Source of the DNA: Aspidapion aeneum
Lineage: Eukaryota > Arthropoda > Insecta > Coleoptera > Brentidae
Direction: 5' to 3'
DNA length: 64,000 bases
Assembly: GCA_963576565.1 (NCBI GenBank)
Contig: OY755048.1
Coordinates: 4,346,501 to 4,410,500, forward strand
Both the position numbers and the translations under genes were made by a program. The notes beneath the pieces were generated by a model. That model worked only from the letters and a program-made list of their open reading frames with translations, had not been told where the DNA came from and did not search any database. Every line of letters begins with the position of its first letter. Positions within the stretch are counted from its first letter, which is position 1. Positions 57,201 to 64,000 of this stretch are shown here, in pieces.

Positions 57201-60200
57201 AACTATTTTAAAACAATTAAAAACTGCACTTTTTGGGTACCCCTTGTATCAGGAAAATTTTCACAAAAAATTTAAAAAAACATTGTTGGTTGATACTGTG
57301 ACACAAAGGAGCTATTGAGTCCCTAATGCTAACCTGAAAATTTTACAGTTGTAAATGAAATAGTTTTCGAGAAAATAGAAATCAAAAATTGTAAATTTTC
57401 AAAAAATTTAAAATTTTGTCAAAAAAAAGTTAATTTATGGGATTTAGGTCAAAACAATTATTGTATTCTTATTGCCTGCCCCACAAAATATTAAAAAGTG
57501 CCCCCAAAGTTGGTCTAAAGGTTAGTGTTTGTAAGAAATAAAAAAAAGTTTAAAATGCCAAAACTCAAAACTGAAGTGACTTTGGCGGCCTGTCTCGGCG
57601 TTATTATAAACATTTGATCTTCAACTTTTATACCTTTATGTGAGGACACCGAGAGGTTTAATTTAATGTATTTTAATACATATTCTTACACAGTTACCTA
57701 TTTAAAAAAATTATAATCTGCACTTTTTGGGTACTCCTCGTATCAGGAAAATTTTCACCAAAAATTTCAAAATATATTGTTGGTTGATACTGTGCCACAA
57801 AGGAGCTATTGAGTCCCTAATACTAACCTGAAAATGTTACAGTTGTAAATGAAATAGTTTTCGAGAAAATAGAAATCAAAAATTGTACATTTTCAAAAAA
57901 TTTAAAATTTTGTCAAAAAAAAGTTAACTTTTTTGTTATTGGATTTAGGTCAAAACAATTATTGTATTCTTATTGCCTGCCCCACAAAATATTAAAAATG
58001 GCCCCCAAAGTTGGTCTAAAGGTTAGTGTTTGTAAGAAAAAAATAAAAGTTTAAAATGCCAAAACTCAAAACTGAAGTGATTTTGGCGGCCTGTCTCGGC
58101 GTTATTATAAACAGTTGACCTTCAACTTTTATATCGTTATGTAGAGGACCCCGAGAGGTTTAATTTAATGTATCTTAATATATATTTTTCCTAATAAACT
58201 ATTTTAAAAAAATTAAAAACTGCACTTTTTGGGTACCCCTTGTATCAGGAAAATTTTCACCAACAATTTCAAGAAAATATTGTTGGTTGATACTGTGCCA
58301 GAAAGAAGCTATTGAGTCCCTAATACTAACCTGAAAATGTTACAGTTGGAAATGTAATAGTTTTCGAGAAAATGGGAATCACAAATTGTAAATTTTCAAA
58401 AAATTTAAAATTTTGTCAAAAAAAAGTTAATTTTTTTGTTATGGGATTTAGGTCAAAACAAGTATTGTATTCTTATTGCCTGCCCCACAAAATATTAAAA
58501 ATGCCCCCCAAAGTTGGTCTAAAGGTTAGTGTTTGTAAGAAATAAATAAAAGTTTAAAATGCCAAAACTCAAAACTGAAGTGACTTTGGCGGCCTGTCTC
58601 GGAGTTATTATAAACACTTGACCTTCAACTTTTATATCGTTAAGTAGAGGACCCCGAGAGGTTTAATTTAATGTATTTTAATATATATTTTTCCTAATAA
58701 ACTATTTTAAAAAAATTAAAAACTGCACTTTTTGGGTACCCCTTGTATCAGGAAAATTTTCACCAAAAATTTCAAAAAACATTGTTGGTTGATACTGTGC
58801 CACAAAGGAGCTAATGAGTCCCTAATACTAACCTGAAAATGTTACAGTTGTAAATGAAATAGTTTTCGAGAAAATAGGAATCAAAAATTGTAAATTTTCA
58901 AAAAATTTAAAATTTTGTCAAAAAAAAGTTAACTTTTTTGTTATTGGATTTAGGTCAAAACAATTATTGTATTCTTATTGCCTGTCCCACAAAATATTAA
59001 AAATGGCCCCCAAAGTTGGTCTAAAGGTTAGTGTTTGTAAGAAATAAATAAAAGTTTAAAATGCCAAAACTCAAAACTGAAGTGACTTTGGCGGCCTGTC
59101 TCGGAGTTATTATAAACATTTGATCTTCAACTTTTATACCGTTATGTAGAGGACCACGAGAGGTTTAATTTAATGTATTTTAATATATATTCGTACACAG
59201 TTACCTATTTAAAAAAATTTTAAAACTGCACTTTTTGGGTACCCCTTATATCAGGAAAATTTTCACCAAGAATTTCAAAAAACATTGTTGGTTGATACTG
59301 TGCCACAAATGAGCTATTGAATCCCTAATACTAACCTGAAAATGTTACAGTTGTAAATGTAATAGTTTTCGAGAAAATGGGAATTACAACTTGTAAATTT
59401 TCAAAAAATTTAAAATTTTGTCAAAAAAAAGTTAATTTTTTTGTTATGGGATTCAGGTCAAAACAAGTATTGTATTCTTATTGCCTGCCCCACAAAATAT
59501 TAAAAATGGCCCCCAAAGTTGGTCTAAAGGTTAGTGTTTGTAAGAAATAAATAAAAGTTTAAAAGGCCACAACTCAAAACTGAAGTGACTTTGGCGGCCT
59601 GTCTCGGCGTTATTATAAACACTTGACCTTCAACTTTTATATCGTTATGTAGAGGACCCCGAGAGGTTTAATTTAATGTATTTTAATATATATATTTACA
59701 AAGTTAACTATTTTAAAAAAATTAAAAACTGCACTTTTTGGGTACCCCTTGTATCAGGAACATTTTCACCAAAAATTTCAAAGAATATTGTTGGTTGATA
59801 CTATGCCACAAAGAAGCTATTGAGTCCCTAATACTAACCTGAAAATGTTATAGTTGTAAATGTAATAGTTTTCGAGAAAATAGGAATCAAAAATTGTAAA
59901 TTTTCAAAAAATTATAAATTTTGTCAAAAAAAAGTTAACTTTTTTGTTATTGGATTTAGGTCAAAACAATTATTGTATTCTTATTGCCTGTCCCACAAAA
60001 TATTAAAAATGGCCCCCAAAGTTGGTCTAAAGGTTAGTGTTTGTAAGAAATAAATAAAAGTTAAAATGCCAAAACTCAAAACTGAAGTGACTTTGGCGGC
60101 CTGTCTCGGCGTTATTATAAACACTTGACATTCAACTTTTATATCGTTATGTAGAGGACCCCGAGAGGTTTAATTTAATGAATTTTAATATATATTTTTA

Positions 60201-61205
60201 CAAAGTAAACTATTTTAGAAAAATTAAAAACTGCACTTTTTGGGTACCCTTTGTATCAGGAAAATTTTCACCAAAAATTTCAAAAAATATTGTTGGTTGA
60301 TACTGTGCCACAAAGGAGCTATTGAGTCCCTAATACTAACCTGAAAATGTTACAGTTGTAAATGAATAGTTTTCGAGAAAATAGGAATCAAAAATTGTAA
60401 ATTTTCAAAAAATTTAAAATTTTGTCTAAAAAAAGTTAACTTTTTTGTTATTGGATTTAGGTCAAAACAATTATTGTATTCTTATTGCCTGTCCCACAAA
60501 ATATTAAAAATGGCCCCCAAAGTTGGTCTAAAGGTTAGTGTTTGTAAGAAATAAATAAAAGTTTAAAATGCCAAAACACAAAACTGAAGTGATTTTGGCG
60601 GCCTGTCTCGGCGTTATTATAAACACTTGACCTTCAACTTTTATATCGTTATGTAGAGGACCCCGAGAGGTTTAATTTAATGTATTTTAGTATATATTTT
60701 TACAAAGTAACTATTAAAAAATTTTTTAAAACTGCAGTTTTTGGGTACCCCTTGTATCAGGAAAATTTTCACCAAAAATTTCATAAAACATTGTTTGTTG
60801 ATACTGTGCCACAAAGGAGCTATTGAATCCCTAATACTAAGCTGAAAATGTTACAGCTGTAAATGAAATAGTTTTCGAGAAAATAGGAATCAAAAATTGT
60901 AAATTTTCAAAAAATTTAAAATTTTGTCAAAAAAAGTTTACTTTTTTGTTATTGGATTTAGGTCAAAATAATTATTGTATTCTTATTGCCTGCCCCACAA
61001 AATATTAAAAATCGCCCGCAAAGTTGGTCTAAAGGTTAGTGTTTGTAAGAAATAAATAAAAGTTTAAAATGCCAAAACTCAAAACTGAAGTGATTTTTGC
61101 GGCCTGTCTCGCCGTTATTATAAATAATTGACCTTCAACTTTTATATCTTTATGTAGAGGACCCCGAGAGGTTTAATTTAATGTATTTTAGTATATATTT
61201 TTACA
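45270..61205. repeat. Satellite array, ~480-505-bp unit, about 31 copies
   Basis: The marker GAGGACCCCGAGAGGTTTAA (or a close variant) recurs 31 times by my count, near 45273, 45752, 46264, 46752, 47229, 47729, 48233, 48731, 49236 and so on to 61157, all in one orientation, at ~480-505-bp spacing. Every unit has the same order: 'actttttgggtaccccttgt', 'ttgttggttgatactgtgcc', 'aaaggagctattgagtccct', 'atagttttcgagaaaat', 'ggatttaggtcaaaacaatt', 'attgcctgccccacaaaat', 'ggcggcctgtctcgg'. Short frames here are by-products. One Jockey LINE interrupts it (51269-52342). It lies in an intron of the RhoGEF gene. Confidence 0.97.
51269..52342 (-). pseudogene. Jockey-like LINE reverse transcriptase inside the satellite
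   Basis: The minus-strand frame is open from about 52342: IIPSHQFGFRDKHSTIDQVH, FLDVAQAFDKVWHEG, AGVPQGSVLGPYLYLLF, FADDTGLLT and on to KRVKPFELVN, then straight into satellite sequence. It is nearly identical to the copy at 9294-10457 but reaches ~45 codons further upstream, and has lost the stop codon, 3' UTR and poly(A) of that copy. Both junctions are abrupt (near 51269 and 52342), no target duplication is visible, and ~150 bp of the host satellite unit is missing. This suggests insertion with deletion, or recombination, rather than a clean LINE insertion. Confidence 0.9.
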
Positions 61206-61978
61206 AAGTTAACTTCTACGGTAATTTCCTTTTTATTAGTGCATAGAAAATATTTACACATTCTTCATTAACTTAAATTAATAATGTATACTTTTACAAT
61301 GAAATATAAATAGCATTTACAATGACGTTTTTATTGTGGGAGATCATTCTGCCGGACCATGTATATAAGTATAGTGAAATAATCTATGTTTTTCCAATTA
61401 TTAACATTTAAAACTAAACATTTAAAACTCCGTCCAGGTTCAACGTGTCCATCACACACTATATAATTGTGAATTTCGTCTTTCGTCAAAGTTAGGTTTT
61501 TGTCGAAGTATTTTTTTTAGGTTCCGTTTGGAAATGGCGCTTGCTAACATAGTCTTCGCACCCACGTACACAAAATTGTTTTCTTTTAAATTTCTTAATT
61601 ACCGATAGGCTACAATTTAGCAAAAAACACTTTTAAAAATAAGGTAAAAAGTCGAAAAATCACGAAAAACTGCAACCACAAATGAAAAATGCCGAATTAC
61701 ATTTACGTCATATTTTTATCTGTTTTGCCAATGTCAGTCATAATCAAAAACATATACCGAGAGTAGCGGTTAATTCCATGGCGACAGCACAGGAGTCTGT
61801 ACATAATATTTTTATACCAGGGGTGACGGTCTGTAATAAGCGCCTCTCGAACTTTGTATTCCGAACTAATGTAGACAGGGGGTATGTATAACAGTATTAT
61901 GACAAGACCGGGGTGCTTTCCTTACTATAAATAATTAGTATACTGTGGTTATAACTAAATCTTACGATAAATACTTAC
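61206..61978. other. Intron between the satellite and the RhoGEF exon
   Basis: AT-rich, with no recognised repeat. A plus-strand frame at 61682-61891 has no recognisable family. I looked here for the missing propeller exon and did not find it. Confidence 0.4.
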
Positions 61979-62257
61979 ATGATAGCCAAGATAGCAAAAC
62001 CATGTTGCAACTTGATCTTATTCTTCTTAATGCGAATGTAATCGTTCGCATTGTATATAAGAATACTTCCATCTTCAGTGCCCAACCACATAGTAGATAG
62101 TTTATCAGGCTCCTCGGTGAGTGGAGGAAAGGAACCAGAATTGTTATAGGCCTCACGATCGCTAGGAACTGTGTGACGTTCTTCTTCATCACTACTTGAA
62201 CTACTATCGTATTGCATGGCCTTCTGGGGCTGAAGTTTGTCTCGGTTTTTACTCGAA
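61979..62257 (-). CDS. ARHGEF17: RhoGEF (ARHGEF17-like), propeller exon
   Basis: A minus-strand exon of 279 nt. The acceptor TTCTCTTCATCATTCAG ends at 62258 and the donor AT|GTAAGT is at 61979/61978. It reads in frame SSKNRDKLQPQKAMQYDSSS, an acidic/serine linker (SSDEEERHTVPSDREAYN), then TMWLGTEDGSILIYNANDYI, RIKKNKIKLQHG and AILAI. The TMWLGTEDG-I-IYN segment is the signature start of the C-terminal propeller in ARHGEF17 ('PTMWLGTEDG'), followed by the KLQH stretch. It begins with the last base of a codon and ends with two, so it cannot join directly to the exon starting at 23707. The expected 'YLNNQVFVSLANGE'-like blade is missing between them. Confidence 0.9.
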
Positions 62258-62401
62258 CTGAATGATGAAGAGAATCTAGTTATATCAAAGAGAGTATCTT
62301 AGACTTTGGACAGTTACTATAACTAATTTATTACCAATAATTTGACCCGTTGGCGTAAATCTATTATTTACTGCAGTTAAATCAGTCATTACACAGCAGT
62401 A

Positions 62402-62565
62402 GATAACATTCTTAAATTACGTAACGCGAAAATTCAGGATTTTTGAATCCCCTCCCCCCTTTGTAACGCATTTTTAAGAAAAATTACATAAAAAATCATC
62501 AAGTGTAAACGCACCGCTAAACTCCTCCTCCCCCCTAAAGCGTGACGTAATTTAAGAATGATCCC
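62402..62565. mobile_element. MITE with ATTCTTAAATTACGTAACGC termini
   Basis: The left end near 62405 (ATTCTTAAATTACGTAACGC) and the inverted right end near 62540-62564 (ATTCTTAAATTACGTCACGC) are matching inverted repeats, with C-rich 'cccctccccccttt' / 'ctcctcctccccc' inside. The left half of a relative is at 25617-25730. Confidence 0.75.
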
Positions 62566-62644
62566 TAAATAATCCATTCTTTACTACGAAACAGGAAGTC
62601 AGTCACTGTACCGCGGTAAACAACGGAACTATAGGTACGCACAG

Positions 62645-62752
62645 AGGGGTATATAAGGCCCCCCCTCCCTCCGAATCTAAAATATTTTAAAGATATTTTC
62701 CACATATTTCATGAATACAAACATAAAATACGGCCTCATGGAGTCTCGCCCT
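62645..62752. mobile_element. Truncated hAT-type MITE
   Basis: It shares 'gatattttccacatatttca', 'tgaatacaaacataaaatac' and 'ggcctcatggagtctcgccc' with the copies at 15614 and 34243, but one end is missing and the other is degraded (GGGGTATATAAGG). Confidence 0.75.
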
Positions 62753-63073
62753 GGTTAATTGGTTTCGCAAATCAATTCTTGACTGCGGTACAGTAAGTAG
62801 CATGACTCTTGCAATTGTTTTGGCTGTTTAGAGCCTAGCGTCATCTGTTTTATTTCTTTTACAGTTTGCAAAAACAAGAATTTCAAAATACACTTTTTTC
62901 AATCCTTAAATTTTTAATTTAAATATTATCCCAATGAAAATGATTATAATATTTGGTACCAATTTTAAAATAATGATAAGATTGATCGCTAGCTTATTTT
63001 CAAAAGAAACCGTTAGCCACCTCGATATATCTTGAACATGATGCCACGGATCACCTATGATGCTTCACTATGG

Positions 63074-63251
63074 TCAGGGACGGAACTAGGAACTTTATTT
63101 GGGGGGGGAGGAGGGGAAATTTTGTAAAAAATATTGCATAAAACTATTTTCTATAGTGACTAGGAGGTGTATTCTATGTGACAAAACTAAATATAGTTTG
63201 AGATTTGGGAGGGGAAATTTCCCCTTTTTCCCCTCCTGTAGATTCGCGCCT
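63074..63251. mobile_element. MITE, hAT-like ends
   Basis: CAGGGACGGAACTAGGA at the left and (inverted) CAGGCGCGAATCTACAGGAG at the right, with G-rich and C-rich runs inside and 'ggggaaatt'/'aatttcccc' inverted segments. Target duplication unclear. Confidence 0.5.
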
Positions 63252-63544
63252 GCTATAGTATGGGGTTATGGGTATATTTTAATTTTGCTTTGTTAAATTC
63301 TTTTTGAAACAACTGATTTTTTCTTAGTTAAAGCTTCTAAGAACCCGCATATAAAAATTTTCCTAAAAATAGGGTGTGTAAACGTTTACAAAATAGATAA
63401 CATTTTAATATGCCATTGCATACCTAACACTTCACAATTTAAATTTGAAAAAAGTTAAAAAGAGATGCTTTGCAAAACATGACATCAATCATTAAAAATT
63501 ACACGCTTTCTTCTTCATCCGCTACTACTAGGTTAAGAAGCCTC

Positions 63545-64000
63545 ACGGTCTGTAAATAAACCGGTTGTCTGGTAACTTCCAGCCAATAAGAACTCGGCAG
63601 CCTATGACGCGGCAATTTGGCTGCTCCACGATCAACAAAGAGAGACCTATACGTTATATTATAAGAGAAATAAAGATAGAAGTCGTCAAAATACCAAAAT
63701 TTATTAAAAAATTAAATAGTTTAAAAATTTGTGATAAAAATTCCAGTTTTATAAATATCAGATTCAGGACACGATTATAAATACTTTTCCTAAGTTAATT
63801 CGACTCTCTTGTTCATATTAATTTAACTTTTTTTGCCGAACACTAAAGCAAACTAGCCACATAATATTGATTTTTTTGGTGAATAGGAGGTAATTAAAAT
63901 GAGTTTTTTTTTTGAGAAATTTTATCACAAAAATTAAAGAAAAGGAAATTGAAATTACTAAAAGTCAATGGTAGTAAGTGAACATTCATAAATTACATAA
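63545..64000. mobile_element. Left part of the CACGGTCTG TIR element, second copy
   Basis: It matches 25177-25645 closely (about 93% by eye), starting CACGGTCTGTAAATAAACCG and running off the right edge at 'cattcataaattacataa', which corresponds to 25623-25640. A frame shared by both copies (63565-63780 and 25200-25418) starts MSGN, followed by QPIRTRQPMTRQF. It is conserved in frame and differs mainly by substitutions, but has no recognised domain. Confidence 0.75.

Noticed and set aside
45270..61205. Regular repeats suggesting a CRISPR-like or rDNA spacer array
   Set aside because: Units are ~0.5 kb, head to tail, with no unique spacers and no rRNA sequence; a plain satellite.
61682..61891. 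69-codon plus-strand frame near the RhoGEF exon
   Set aside because: No recognisable domain; opposite strand to the gene and no homologous copy in the window.
63000..63025. Minus-strand GTGGCTAACGGT (V-A-N-G) as the missing propeller exon
   Set aside because: It lies upstream of the exon at 61979-62257, the wrong side for the missing piece, and flanking codons do not fit.

Overview
This window looks like intergenic and intronic DNA of an insect nuclear genome. It is AT-rich and very dense in transposable elements: Jockey-like and other LINEs, a Ty3/gypsy fragment, a mariner remnant, hAT and pogo-type MITEs, THAP-bearing elements and foldback elements. One host gene with GT-AG introns is visible. 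The order cannot be fixed from sequence alone; the style of the MITEs and satellite would fit a large beetle genome, but that is a guess. There are no bacterial-style operons and no CRISPR array.

Host gene. Three minus-strand exons (61979-62257, 23366-23707, 14508-14935) encode the C-terminal beta-propeller region of a Rho guanine-nucleotide exchange factor of the ARHGEF17/ARHGEF10 type, with the natural stop at 14508-14510. The exons keep frame at the junction between the last two. The first two do not join in frame, so at least one short exon is missing between them. The 38-kb intron there is filled with repeats and a 16-kb satellite array; the next intron is 8.4 kb and also repeat-filled. 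Catalytic DH-PH exons must lie beyond 64000.

Left flank (1-14.5 kb), downstream of the gene: a gypsy Gag-protease fragment with PBS and LTR, a mariner remnant, a pogo-type MITE, and a four-level nest at 4.16-7.64 kb (LINE tail inside a hAT element inside a 265-bp tandem array inside a long-TIR element). Then come a foldback region split by a Jockey LINE and a THAP-bearing element.

Last intron (14.9-23.4 kb): a ~130-bp tandem array with a hAT MITE and a 1.39-kb modular foldback element, a long hairpin, a TIR element, a subterminal-repeat element containing a pogo MITE, and a second THAP element.

Large intron (23.7-62 kb): a triple nest at 25.2-27.7 kb with a hAT transposase end, long-TIR elements at 28.2-32.6 kb, a LINE inserted in another LINE (34.85-39.13 kb), a TIR element carrying a tRNA-like gene (40.4-41.1 kb), hAT MITEs, and a decayed LINE split by a second modular foldback element (43.7-44.5 kb). 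About 31 copies of a ~0.5-kb satellite follow (45.27-61.2 kb), split once by a Jockey LINE.

The most unusual signal is the pair of foldback elements at 16271-17662 and 43716-44469. Both have 9-bp target duplications and are built from several ~150-bp modules joined at palindromes. Both carry a similar core of repeated GTCGT(A/G)A motifs although their terminal sequences differ.
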